Source of the DNA: Isoetes taiwanensis
Taxonomy: Eukaryota; Streptophyta; Lycopodiopsida; Isoetales; Isoetaceae
DNA length: 64,000 nucleotides
Direction: 5' to 3'
NCBI GenBank assembly: GCA_021234155.1
Contig: JAJEKV010000017.1
Coordinates: forward strand, 8,377,525-8,441,524
Numbering within the stretch: the stretch's first letter is position 1; each line of letters opens with the position of its first letter. Below, one piece after another: positions 36,526-48,056 of this stretch. The notes below the pieces were generated by a model that did no database searches, was not told where the DNA came from, and saw only the letters and a list, made by a program, of their open reading frames with translations. Position numbers and translations under genes: made by a program.

Positions 36526-36653
36526 ATTAACTATCAGGTCTGGTGCGTGTGATTTGGTTTCATCCAAATTATCGTGGCCTTTTCGGTTAGGATGCACAGC
36601 TACCACTCCAGAGGTAGTGGGTTCGAGTCACGTCCAGTCCCATAAATGTGACA
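36526..36653 (+). repeat. tRNA-like SINE unit, copy 1
   Basis: 128-bp unit with CTACCACTCCAGAGGTAG (stem-loop) followed by GGGTTCGAGTC, a consensus RNA polymerase III B box inside a T-arm-like fold. It begins GATTAACTATCAGGTCTGG and ends AAATGTGAC. Copy 2 is at 36781. The A box is not convincing, so the tRNA origin is inferred from the B box and stem. Confidence 0.6.
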
Positions 36654-36660
36654 GTATGAT

Positions 36661-36704
36661 TTGGATGAAACCAAATCACACGCTCCAGACCTGATAGTTA
36701 ATCG
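36661..36704 (-). repeat. Inverted copy of the SINE unit start
   Basis: This 44-nt stretch is the reverse complement of 36526-36569 with one mismatch. Together with copy 1 it forms a stem of 44 bp around a 91-nt loop containing the B box. Confidence 0.9.
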
Positions 36705-36780
36705 TCGAGTGCTCAACCGTCGCCAGGCCCGGTGGCACGCCTTCAAGGAGGGGGGGCCTTGAGGGGAGGATAGTGTGACG

Positions 36781-36908
36781 ATTAACTATCAGGTCTGGAG
36801 CGTGTGATTTGGTTTCATCCAAATCATTGTGGTCTTTTTGGTTAGGATGCACAGCTACCACTCCAGAGGTAGTGGGTTCAAGTCCCGTTCAGACCCTTAA
36901 ATGTGACA
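36781..36908 (+). repeat. tRNA-like SINE unit, copy 2
   Basis: Matches copy 1 across its 128 bp, with GGGTTCAAGTCC at the B-box position. The first 44 bases also match the inverted segment at 36661-36704 exactly, closer than copy 1 does, so the inverted segment was probably derived from this copy. Confidence 0.7.
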
Positions 36909-37265
36909 TATTCTTGATAATTACATATTTTATAATCTTTATGCATCTTCTAGATTATAATCTTTATGCATCTTCTAAAATTCTAGCTTTTCTTTATTGG
37001 GGTTAAAATCTTATTATTTCATTTTTTAGCATGGCCATAGAACTAGATGAAAATGTGCTACATGTAGTCAGGCATCATCATCAAGAATCCTTTTTTCTTC
37101 AACAATTAATCTGCAAGAACCTGAAGTTATTGTACTAATCTTAGAATAAAATGGCAAGAGGAGAGCTACATGACAGCTTGAACTGAATTGAAATGGATAT
37201 TATCGTCTACGCAATTCATATAGCATATGGGACCCAAACAAACAAAACAACCGTCATATTACTCT

Positions 37266-38815
37266 CCATCACTAAAAAATCCCCATCCTGAAGGGTTTTC
37301 TAGAGAAAGACATTAGCAATAACATGCTTGTTGATAAACAATACATTTGTACATGGCTATGCGATGATCATGAGCATAATTGGCCCCGCATGTCCAATAT
37401 CCCCTGAATGTAAGATGCTAGTGCTCCTACTGCAGGTCTGTTTTATTTATCATATGTAGGGTTGGTCAAGTGTAAACAATCCCTCGTAGCATGCCAGAAT
37501 AGATGCAAATATTGGGCAGTGATGAAGAGTGTGGGCCTCATCTTCCTAGCCAACAGCATAACTAGATCCCCTGTTCTTGCTCTTTCTGGGCCATCTGCCT
37601 ATCTCAATTCTGAGTTGTGGTGCTCCTATGCGAATAGAGGCAATTGTTTTGAGTTTTTTCATGGTTAAACGTGTTAATAGGTACCTCCTGACATGTGCAT
37701 GATTGATCTGGTTTTTGTAGTTCGAGGGTTTTACCAACTCAAAAGTACTGTTATCCCAAAGCTTACTTTGAAAATTATTGTCCAGATACTATTTCAGGCG
37801 ATTGGGATCCTTGTTATTATGCGTCTGCATGCACCTCTATTCATGTTCCATGCAGAGAACCAAGTAGCTCGTTTCTCCTTCTAGGGCTTTAAAGCATTGT
37901 GGACCCATAACAATTGTGTAGGCAAGATTTGCAAGGCGTGAAGCTTACCACTTTCTAGCAATATAGGATGTGGCACGCCAGAGCAGCTCTTTGAAGAGGT
38001 AGAAACCCGGTCTCTTGCAGAAGAATTTCATATGGGACTGTGGACTTGGCTCCAAGTTACTTGTGTCGGAAAGGCTTTCCACCCATTCCAAATCATTCCA
38101 AGTATTAAGTGATATCACCGGTCCTCATACATCCACACTCCATATAAAAGAATCAGCTCCACTAATACTCCAACCAGGCGTGATTGGTGTGACTCATTGT
38201 GGAGCTCTGCTTTATGACAATTGTCCTGCATTGCATAGAAAGCCTTCCAACCTGCCATCACCTACTGCCTAATACAAGTATCTCAATATGTGATTGAGAG
38301 TGAACTCCACTTTCAGGTACTTGTATGTTTGCACTACCTCTATATATTGGCCTCATCAAATGAAGCGAGGCTATCTCTATTGCCTCGAGGATGATACAAC
38401 CTCTCCATATGATCGTGTCAAAAGCTTTGGCAAAGTCCAAAAAGCAGCAGTACAATTCTTGTCATTTATTTTTGTTTTCTTCTATTAAGATGCATAAGGT
38501 GAACATATGGTCGATCGTGGAGTGCCTAGGTGGTCGATGGTGGAGTGCTTAGGCCTAAAACACCTACTTGTGCTAGTGCATGCATCTCTGTTTCCTTTGC
38601 CCACGCCATCAATTGTTGTGCAAGAATACTAAGCAACAGTTTTGCGAATAACGAGCTGACCATGATGGTGCTGTAGTTGGCAGGGCAGTATGGATCACCC
38701 ACCTTATATATTGGGACCAATGTTGAACAAACTGGTAAGTAAAAAGCATTCTTTTGCGTTAGCTTTCCAATCCTTCCCATTCCTTTTGAGTATGGGCTGC
38801 TCTTCAACCACCGTG
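37266..38815 (-). mobile_element. LINE relic with reverse transcriptase
   Basis: On the - strand, PIYKVGDPYCPANYSTI at about 38735-38680 (fingers region), then CFLDFAKAFDTI near 38450-38410 (first catalytic Asp of the palm), in the correct order. Further left, GEDEAHTLHHCPIF near 37545-37500 fits the zf-RVT region. At the left end the - strand reads TCTAGAAAACCCTTCAG and GGGGATTTTTT, similar to the hairpin of the 3' tails at 30 kb. Several frameshifts mark it as dead. Confidence 0.7.
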
Positions 38816-38823
38816 AATCGACC

Positions 38824-39049
38824 GCTCTGATACCATAATAACAAACAGAGAGACCAGTACCAAAGAAGCTTATCTATTAATAAGGAAATCTTGATCTTAT
38901 ACAAGACGAGCATTGCTCGATTTAGCACTTCTACCCTTTTGGGATCTCCAGAATTATCTCCTACCGACTAGGAACACACGTAAACTCTATAATGACAGCA
39001 ATGAAATACTAAAATAGAATGTCTTTTTGGCCAGCATACTCCTGTGACA
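38824..39049 (-). mobile_element. Short LTR with tRNA-iMet primer site (Copia-like)
   Basis: On the - strand an LTR-like segment starts TGTCACAGGAGTATG near 39049 and runs to TGGTATCAGAGC (complement at 38824-38835). The LTR would be about 214 bp, in the normal range for Copia-type elements, with TTATTA before the site where CA is expected. The LINE relic lies directly downstream in place of gag-pol, so the element is truncated. Confidence 0.6.
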
Positions 39050-40810
39050 ATGTCAGCCTTGTTTCGATATCCAACACATTGTTTCTTATATCCCTCACCC
39101 GGGCAAGCTCTCGGTGGCGTGACTCCAGCTGCAACAATGTGAGGTCATAGTCCACATATGCGACGTCTCAATAACCCCTTGCTCAATCTTGTAATGTAAG
39201 CAACCTTCATCATTTTTTCGTTAAATATGTACAAGTTAGGAAGCCTAAACTCCTCAGCATTTACGCATACTAAAATAGTAGCCCATTCCTCATGTCATCT
39301 AATCTCACTTAAATTTCGAGCATCCTTTCTTGCTATAATCTTAAGGCCATTTACCTTTCCTGCTTGAGTCTTTATCTCGTCAATATTTTATATCTAGAAG
39401 ACATAAGTCAAGATCATCATATACTACTTTCATACTAGAATAGTAACCTTCCAAGGCTAGGGCACGACACCTCTCTAATATCCTCAATACGATATGTGGA
39501 TGGTTCTGTATACAAAGTTTCCACCACTTATTACTTGATAGACTTGTGAAAATCTTCCATGTTAGGGCAACCGGTGGACAAGGCAAAGGAGTATAAATAC
39601 CTTGGGCACAAGACGAAAAATAGGACATAGAAATAGGGTTTGGAGGAGACATGGCAGATGGCAATAATGAAATATTATCGGATGCAATTGATCTATATGG
39701 AACATATCATAACCTTTGGAGCATATGGCAGTAACACTATCAATGTTGTATGAGGTAGAAGCGCTTGCATGGGAAAGGAATGATGAAGAAGGGGATAAAC
39801 CCCTGAGAGAGCCCATTACAACAAATAAATGGGCGAGTCCGGAGGGGTGAGCCCATTTACTTTTGCCATATATAGGAATGTCCCTCTCAGGAATGTTCCC
39901 TAAACGGACATTCTTGTAACATGGAAAAAAATTAGGAAGCATTCTGCCAGGAGTAAAAACAATCGGAATGCGGGGTAACCTCATGGAATGCAAGGTAAAC
40001 ATTCCAGAACGTTGGATAAATGCTCTGGAATATAGAGTAAGATATTGTAGTAGAAGCTCGTCACAGTAGAAGCCGTCGAAGTAGAAGCTCGTCTGAGCAA
40101 ATTTTTTTTGTTAACTTTCTTTGTTTTGAAATAGTGCCACCTGGCATGGCGTTATTGGCGGAAGCAACAGAATGCCTTCTAAGTGTCTTTTATATAATAG
40201 ACAAGCACGAGGATTTAACCCCTTTAACTGGGAGGTCCAGAGGCAAATCTATTCAGCAGACTTTAGGCATACGACTATGCAAACCAGAAGGAATGCTTGA
40301 GCTTGGCTGAAACAGGGGATGCTTCTACTGTACAACTCATGCGGCCAGTTTTGTGGCTTAAAACCATCTTAGAGAACTCCCAATGCATGGCCAAAATCTG
40401 TTGTAAGGCTTAGCTTTTTGCTGATACTATGTTCCACATCTGATGGGGTTGATGAACAGTGCATGGCATCTAAGTTTGAAATCTGATGGCTATGGATGTC
40501 ATATGCTTGAAATAGGGAATGTAGTATTTCTATAGATGAATATGAAGATATTTTTGGCAGATTCAGGCCTTCAATCCCCTTTTTGGTAGATTCAAACCGT
40601 ATTTTTGTTGCCAGTTCAAGCTAGTTTGGCAAAGCAAGGACAGATTGGAGCAAAAGATAGCAGCCATCCTCTTCTTCAAAGTCTACTCTGTCCTCTTCTT
40701 TAGAGTCTGTTCCATCCTCTCCAGCAATTAGTCTTTGTCGCCAACTGACTCCGACCAAAACTCATGGATAAACATCATAAATAGCCTACAATTTGTTTAT
40801 ATAAATAGAC
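39050..40810. other. No supported gene
   Basis: No domain is visible in any frame, including the 146-codon - strand ORF at 39562-40002. A GTAGAAGC(T/C)..CGTC motif recurs three times near 40047-40092. Confidence 0.4.
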
Positions 40811-41372
40811 GGGTGAAAATAGCTTTATCGCGGTTTTGGTGATTCCTTTGCGATGATGACCTTTCCGCGGAATCATTAACCCTCTGGGAACCTTTCGACC
40901 GTAATCACTACCCTTGTCTTCCACGCAATGAAATCACTCTGCATTGATCCCGCCAGACAGAATTACATACAGCAATATTTCTCCACATGAATATTTCATG
41001 GCATATTCTGTCGGACGGTATAACTTTCCTGATATCCCGCCAGAAAATCACTAGTTACAATATTCCTCGTGAAGGGATCACGAATCTGTAATTCCATCCA
41101 ACGGAATTACCCTAAAAGATGGGAATCCAGATGCTGCCCTAACAACTGACAGCTCCTGATAACCGCATCCTGGCCGTTCATTGGATGGGGTAATCGCAGT
41201 CGTCGAAATGGTTATTCCTACCTGTGGAATCACTAGGTAAACTTCCAGAAAGGAATCACTCTCTGGCTGTATGCCACATGAAGGAATCGCTTCCATAAAA
41301 TTCCATCAAACGAAATCACTTCACGTTGATTCCACTGGACAGAAATTGCCCACGCACAATTCCATTCGACAA
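40811..41372 (+). repeat. MULE terminal region, repeat array
   Basis: Aligns over about 560 bp with the reverse complement of 63047-63690, including a spacer (GCTGCCCTAACAACTGACAG here, GCCGCCCTGACACCTGCCAG there). The array therefore belongs to an element end, not to a random satellite. Units are quasi-palindromes spaced irregularly by about 25-45 bp. Confidence 0.85.
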
Positions 41373-41689
41373 CACACACACCCGGCAAGATATGAACTAC
41401 GACTTTTTGTCATACGTGAACCTTGTAGGGCAAGAGTTGATTAAGAATTTCAAACCTGTCGTAAGAAACCCCAGGATTCCGGAATAGGCTTTGGCCAGTA
41501 ACAGGAATCTATGCATAAGCACTAATAAGCAATTTAGCGCAAGAATTTTGAACCTCTCATGAGAAACTTCGTCAGAAGGAATAAAGAGCTATCCAAACTA
41601 TGCAAAGATTTATATCTGACTTTGAAAAGGTCTGCATGTCCCTAGCTTAGTGTTCGTTTGTTTGGAGGATTACAATTGGAATTTAAGGC

Positions 41690-43440
41690 ATGGCTGATTC
41701 ATTTTGCATTGTGCAACGAATGTACTGGTGTACCTATGGCCCTGAGGACAAATCTGAGAACACCCATGTTGTGGAGGATCGACATCCCCCTGCACGTCAA
41801 AGAAGGAAACGGATTGAAAGGGGGGAGGATATTCGAAGGGGTTGCCAATGCCATTTCACTTTGAAGCAGCTCTGCCTTCTTGTAGAATGCACTCAAATTA
41901 CCTACCACAAATGGGATCATATGAACCAACAAGATGCAATATGCCATGGTAAAGCACTAGCAATTGAGGAAGGGCTGAGGTATAGGCTGGCTTCATGGCT
42001 CATGGACGAAAAAAAGGAATGGATCAAACAGAAGCTAGTGCATTACTTGACGTCAAGAATGGTTATGAACATCCACCAGGAGAGGATGAATCCGAAGAAG
42101 GAGCTTGTTGGGTCGGATGGGCTTTGCAGAGATGACATGTTAAAGATGTATGAAATCTACAACATTGATAAATTAGTCTCCGAAGTGTTTGAAAGTTGCA
42201 TGAAGACAAACTAACAAGCATTCATATATGGGTGCAACAACACCAAGATAGTGTCTTCCACTATGAGCATGGTAATGTCTTTCAACTTGGGGTTATGACT
42301 CCAAACCAAAGGAAAGCCTTGTTAGGATTTGGGACGGATAAAGCTATATGCCTCGACTCCACCTACAAGACAAATGAAAAGAGGTAGGGTCGTTCTTCTT
42401 GTAGTTCATAGTGAATTTTCAGGTTCCTTCATTGGATTTGATGACTAGTTTAATGGGATGCCTTTGGCTTGGATTATCACAAATACCCAGAAGAAAGAGC
42501 CAATAGGTAGATGGCTAAAAGCCATGAAAGTGTAGGTTGAACCTCATGACCCAACAAGGAAGCCCCCATGTTTTATCACCGATTCTTGTGATGCCAAAAT
42601 ACACTTAATAAAAGTGGTAACAATGTTTCCCTAGTAAAGTTCATTTGTTTAGGGTCCATTTTAACCATGTGACATCTTTCAACCACCCATATATTTACCC
42701 TAGCGTGCGCCTGCACCTTTGCATTTGGCATGTGAGAAGAGTTTGGTTGAAGTTTTTACGCAAGAACGTGAAGAACAGGGAGATCAGAAACCAAATATTT
42801 AAGGAGTTGGACAAGATTATATATGGAACAAAGTGTCCCCCAGGTAACACTGACTATGGAGAGGATTACAATGGGGCTATTAGAGAAGAAGCCTTGAGAA
42901 AGTTGGAAACCTTAAAAAGAAAGTATCCAAATTATCCAAAGTTAGCCTCATATATGAGTCAAGAGTGGACTCGCAACATTTGTGATTGGGTCTTGGCACA
43001 AGAATCTTTACCCATTCCAATCAAGAAACCAATGTTGCAAGAGGCTTGGTACAAGGCACTAAAATTGCACCTTGAGATTTCCAAATCCCAACTAAAAGGC
43101 AGGAGGAAAGATTGGCTATTACAACCCATGTGGCATGCTCCAGGTAATTGGTATAAGAGACTATATTTTGTATCTTATTTGGCAAGAGGGGGATGAAAGA
43201 GGCTGATTTTGTAATAAACACATCACAAGAGCAAATTATAGAGTCGGCTATTCGAGGGTCCAGGCAAATCCTGGATGATGCAGTCACATTTATCGAACTT
43301 GGACCAGGGGAGATCTATGTCCAAAGTCTTAAAACCGCCAGCCCTACTTCGTGAATAGGGCACATAGGAATTGGGCAAGTTGTGATTGCTCATGGGGCGC
43401 CAAGGGGAACCTTTGACACCAGGTCATAGTTATCCAACTA
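41690..43440 (+). pseudogene. MULE transposase with SWIM zinc finger, broken
   Basis: Successive + frames give an N-terminal region, then a segment ending LGFGTDKAICLDSTYKTNE (first catalytic Asp, near 42325-42380). Next come PLAWIITNTQKKEPIGRWL near 42465, CFITDSCDAKI near 42575 (second Asp) and RLHLCIWHVRRVWLKFL near 42700. These motifs, in order, are those of MuDR/FAR1-type DDE transposases. Near 43335-43425, YFVNRAHRNWASCDCSWGAK, then GNL, stop, HQV is a SWIM finger in which the third ligand codon is TGA. Stops at 42386, 42450 and 42536 and several frame changes mean it is non-functional. It could be a FAR1-like domesticated gene relic, but the adjacent terminal repeats favour a transposon. 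Confidence 0.8.
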
Positions 43441-44308
43441 ATGGGGACACATACAGGGACCAGGACCTCTTAAGAATTCTAGGGTTAGAATATGGAAAAG
43501 AATGTGGTGGCATGGAGCATTTGCACTCATGTAGACTTGGGAACATCTCTCAAGCTATGCCACATGAGCGACTTGGCCATAGTTAGTCTAGAGGATGACA
43601 TTAGTCGTATGCAAAAAGGTAGGATTGACAGTGGGGGATGCAAGGGCATCATTGGATCCCTCACTGGCATCATTGTGTTGCCAGGGTTATGGTGCAGGCC
43701 TCAAAGGATCCCAGCCCCCTCATAGCCACAGAAGTCATGATGAGACAATTTGGCACTAGGAGGATGGACGAGGAGAGGCCAATGACACAACTATAATATC
43801 TCTGCCAGTGCAAAAGGCAGAGGAGGCATGTGGCACGAGTCTTGCTATGCTAAAGCCACTCCTGGAAATAGGGAAGAAGAAGGCAAAGGCCGGAGCTGGA
43901 AGGAATCTGAAATGGAGAACCTTGCCCAGATGTATTTGTATTCTAAATGGTCTTCTAAGAATTAGAGAATGGAATTGGAAATGGCAATGTGTGAATTAAT
44001 GTCATAGAACACTAAGTTGCAAAAGCACTCCTAAGTATTTAGACACAAGCTCACAAAAGCAATAATAATGTCTACAGTACAATAATGTATAATATATACA
44101 TACTCCAGATAAATAATGCATACATGCCGTATGTAAAAAAAAAGACTTCTTTCGTGTATTCTACCTATGTATTTATCCACGGTATAGAATCACATATTAT
44201 TCCATGGCATGAAGTCACACATCTTTCTATGGTACGGAACCACACTGTATTCCATGGTATGGAATCACCATGGTATTCCATGGTGTAGAAAAAGACTGCA
44301 TGTGTGGA

Positions 44309-44388
44309 CATGAAGCTGGAGCACTAGTGTGTTTAGTAGTGCCCTTTACATGAAGTTGGAGCATTAGTGTGTTTAGTAGTGCCCTTTA
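44309..44388. repeat. 40-bp tandem duplication
   Basis: The unit beginning CATGAAGCTGGAGCACTAGT is present twice (44309-44348 and 44349-44388) with two differences. It lies just outside the presumed MULE right end. Confidence 0.9.
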
Positions 44389-45832
44389 CAAATACAATTG
44401 CAACGGAAACAAAAGCAGCGCAATGAGACCAAAACATTGGACATGCAAGTTCAACAGCACAGTTCCAACAACCGATAACTTAATTTTATATTAGCAAGGT
44501 TTTATTAGCACAGAGGGATTCACATGGAAAGGGATTCAAGAACAGACGGGTGTAAAGAAACTTCTGTTTAAAAAAAAAAACCCTGACCGAGCTAGCCTAG
44601 GCAACAACCCACTAGCCCTTCAGACTACCTCAGTCAATCCTTTGGCAGCCTTATCAAACCATACTATGACTGAGCTCATCATAGCTGGGACATCTTAATC
44701 CTGGAAATCAAGTTAATTAACTTTAAGAATTGTATCCCTTAATATTTTCAGTTGGAACAAAATCCTTAGGATCATAACTATACTAGACCATTGCCTTAGG
44801 TTTGGTAGCTTATAGGCCAAAATTACATGAATAGAACACAATACAATGTATACATGATGCCATGAAATACTTCTATACCTTTTAAATCCCTGTAACAGGT
44901 TTGCCAGCAGTATTGGTTCAATGTTCCTTTTGCATGTCTCTTTAAGATTAGTATATTTATTGACTCAAGCCACTAGATTTGTATACTTCAGGAGCATATA
45001 CAATCTAATAGATAACTTATGTTTCACCTCCTCAAACAATAAAGTCCCTTTTATCTATTGGCTATCTTAGGCCAATATACCTTAATACTTTTCAGTGGAA
45101 TTATTGACCAGAAAGAACTTCTATAAATCAGATTTCAATTGGAGATAAGGCAAATAACATGTACAACCATGAATCAGAATATACTCAGAAAATAGATTTA
45201 CAAAGGTCTGGTAATCTTTCACAACCATGATTTTAACAGCAGTTGTAAGCCAATAATTTAAAAAGTTCAAAGACAGCAGAGTTTTCTTATTAGCATATAC
45301 ATAACAGCAAAAAGAAGACAATGAAAGATGAACCACCACGTACCTGCAGCAATCATGCAAACATTAGCAGTAGACCTGGTAATGAAGCAAGGGCCAAAAG
45401 GTACTTTGGGTGGTTCATGGCTCTTCGTCCTTCACCCATTGTACATCCTTGTATTAGTAACTGATAAAAAGAGAAAGCATAGAAAGTAAATACTGCTGTA
45501 AAAAAATTGTACTTATTGTGAAGCCTACAATAAGTTTCTGTTTTCCACATATAGCAGACTCAGGTTTTCTAATATCTGGTGCTACTATACCAGTAGCAAA
45601 CAACAAATTAGCTAGACAAGTATCAATTAAAAAGGAGAGCCTAACAGTCCCAGATCCATTTGGCCCAGGCATACTCATGAGAAGTATTCTATAATCACAT
45701 CATTTTTTAATATTTTTTAACAACCATGTACCTCGTTTAAGTCCTTGGCTAAAACCCGGCCATGTTGTTTTTTTTTTAAAGAACCAGGGTAACCCCAACC
45801 ACATTTATAAACTTTGCTGGTAAACTTCGTAC
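44389..45832. other. No firmly supported gene; possible exons
   Basis: A - strand stretch at 45680-45540 (PGPNGSGTVRLSFLIDTCLA, then NLLFATGIVAPDIRKPESA) is protein-like and ends CAG, but no domain is recognisable. It could belong with the candidate exon at 45833-46192. The rest is AT-rich. Confidence 0.3.
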
Positions 45833-46192
45833 CTGAATTTCTTCTTCATCAGACTGATTTAATTCGTCCATTTGCGTTTCTGGAACATACTGCTCACTAG
45901 CATTATTTCTCTTATAGAAATTTTGTTGCCTCCGATTAATATTTCCGGCCTTTTTGTGCATGTAACTTGAGCCGCCTTCATAGCTCCTCTTATGATCATA
46001 ACCCCTTCCTAAACCACGTCTGTCCATGTTTAGGGCCTTGAATCCAATAGAGCATTCACAATCATGTATCTCCTTGCAAAATTCCTCTTGGTGTTCCGGA
46101 TAGTCTTCCTCCTCTTGGCTAGAGTCACAATCAGAGAAATACCCCATACTGGGAGATGCCAAACTATGCGCGGGAGCAGCATTTACTACCGG
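45833..46192 (-). other. Candidate coding exon, unrecognised protein
   Basis: On the - strand the segment is preceded by AAGGCAG and followed by GTACGA, and is exactly 120 codons open in one frame. It encodes an acidic start (MGYFSDCDSSQEEEDYPEH), a Cys-containing stretch (HDCECSIGFKALNMDRRG), then a basic Gly/Arg/Asn region (NINRRQQNFYKRNN) and an acidic end (QSDEEEIQ). Codon-phase agreement with both splice sites is the main evidence. I know no family for it. It may be one exon of a real gene on the - strand or a relic. Confidence 0.35.
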
Positions 46193-46689
46193 CTGCCTTC
46201 TTTATGTCATACACCTGACAATCTATGGTTGCTAAATCCCCAGTATTATCCTTGCCTATCAGACTGGCCGTCTTTCTTAAAAGGTCAGTAAACCATAAGG
46301 AAAGCGACCTTGCTGGCCCATATTTACCTAATTATAAGGTTTTACTAATGAAATTTTCCATACCAATGTATTCTGTATGTAGTGTTAGGTCAAAACATAT
46401 TTAACAAACCATTTAAGTTCAAATGATACATTATTTCCAATGACTATATTTCAGGGTCATTTAAATCATTGGAAGTGCTCTTATAGGTAGCCTAATATAA
46501 AACAAATCCTGCCTCCTTCCGTAGGCTTGCTTCGGACCCCTACAAATAATTTAATTACCCCTACTTGTTACAGTAGGGGTCTTCCACAACCCTATGTTTA
46601 TTTCAACTAGTCAATGTCCCAAAACCTTTTTACTTTTAACACTTATGATCCTGGTGAGTATGTTACTCTATACCAATAGCCAAAAAATC
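46193..46689. other. No supported gene
   Basis: AT-rich sequence between the candidate exon and the reverse transcriptase relic. Contains a short hairpin ACCCCTAC/GTAGGGGT at 46557-46580. Confidence 0.4.
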
Positions 46690-47820
46690 ATAAGTGACAT
46701 ACCTTAGTGAAATTTCAGTAGACTTAGAAGAGTGTTCTTGTCATATTTCAGTCCCGGGAATACATTATCCTGGATATACTTGTAAACTCATTTTTGAAAG
46801 CCTCGCTTATCAAACCCATTATTAGTAAAACTGTCCACCAATACCCTGATATCTTGGGCAGCATTTATTGGGTTAGAATTTACATACATGAATGGCATGA
46901 ACTGTGAAACAATGACATCCCTAGCTTGCATGTATGGTCTGCATCCATTTGCATGTATGAACTTGATAGCATTAAATGGTAACTGTTCCCTTTTATCATA
47001 CTTGAAAGTTTGAAACAGTCCTAATGCTTTGTCGAAGACTTGTATGGTCATGTTAAGGAAGTTGGCTTTACTACCCCATATTCGATCAGGGAAGCTATTA
47101 GAGTAAATAGTCTCATCTTTAATCTCGAGGGATTTAAGATCATAAATCTGTAGTTCCACTTCCTCAGACTCTATAGTTTCCTTAAGGAACCTCTTAATCC
47201 CTGGGCAATTAATAGCCAATAAATCATCCATGTACCTAAAAACATGTCGGAATGATTTGATTTCTTCATATCTGCCTTGCATGGCTAGGCGTTTGATGAA
47301 CTGCAGTTCGAACCAAGCAAGATACAAATTGCACCAGCAAGGGCTGCAAGAGAATCCCATAGGAATTCCTGAAACTTGTTGCCAAAAGCTTTTCCCTACT
47401 TTGACACAGTAGTTAGTGAGCAGCCAAGCATTAATTTTGATGAAGTTCTGTCCCACCATTTACTTTGAGGAGCAGTCTTGAACCACTTGGCCACAAACTC
47501 GCCATTACCAGACTTTTTTATCCATAGATTACACTTTTTGTTCCTCTTTCTCATGAACCTCCAAGTGAGCCCAGCAATTTTTTCCATGATTTCACAAATA
47601 CCATTATTTCCGAATAGAGGAATACTTTCATAGCATCTAGCAATATCTGCTACAAATATTTCCTGGATTTTGTGAGGGAGATTTAGGGTAATATCATAGA
47701 TAGAATTGACAATCCAGTTGCAATTTATCCTGCCTGATAAGCCAACACAAAACTTTCAATGCCAGCATATTATGTCCAAGGTATTAGGGCTATTACTTTT
47801 TCCTAATTGGAGCACCTTTT
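46690..47820 (-). pseudogene. Penelope-like reverse transcriptase relic
   Basis: The - strand encodes an N-terminal part with NSPNTLDIICWH, then VADIARCYESIPLFG (motif A, catalytic Asp) near 47650-47610. A frame change near 47460 follows. Then come QVSGIPMGFSCSPCWCNLYL near 47375, FRYMDDLLAIN near 47240 (catalytic DD), ANFLNMTIQVF near 47070 and KYDKREQLPF near 47005. The fingers-palm order and the YDKR-type stretch fit Penelope-like reverse transcriptases rather than LINE or LTR enzymes. Two TGA stops sit where tryptophan would suit (about 47757 and 46786), and a TAA follows near 46695. No GIY-YIG endonuclease is visible on either side. The upstream part stops near the MULE at 48057. Confidence 0.7.
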
Positions 47821-48056
47821 TACTATGGAACCTGTGGTAGAATTATACAAAATTGGTAACATGTTTGAACATGTTGGAATATCTTATAGTATAGTATGGG
47901 GTAGGTATGATCCATTGAGTATAGTTGTTATTTCCTATCCCATAAATGGGGGTATGTTGGGGGTATGTTTGCATCAAGACTCGTTCCTTGTAACAAAGAA
48001 CAATAACATATTAAGGGTAGTTCTAGATTGTGTACTACCTAGTATAGACAGAACTT

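Larger units (their letters stand above)
40811..44290 (+). mobile_element. Decayed autonomous Mutator-like element
   Basis: The left end starts GGGTGAAAATAGC and is a roughly 560-bp array of GTGATTCC/GGAATCAC-type units. A transposase relic follows at about 41690-43440. Fragments of the same kind of unit (ATTCCATGGTATGGAATCAC) reappear at about 44150-44290 as a possible right end. The same terminal sequence, inverted, ends at 63690. Frameshifts and stops show that this copy no longer encodes a working protein. Confidence 0.7.
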
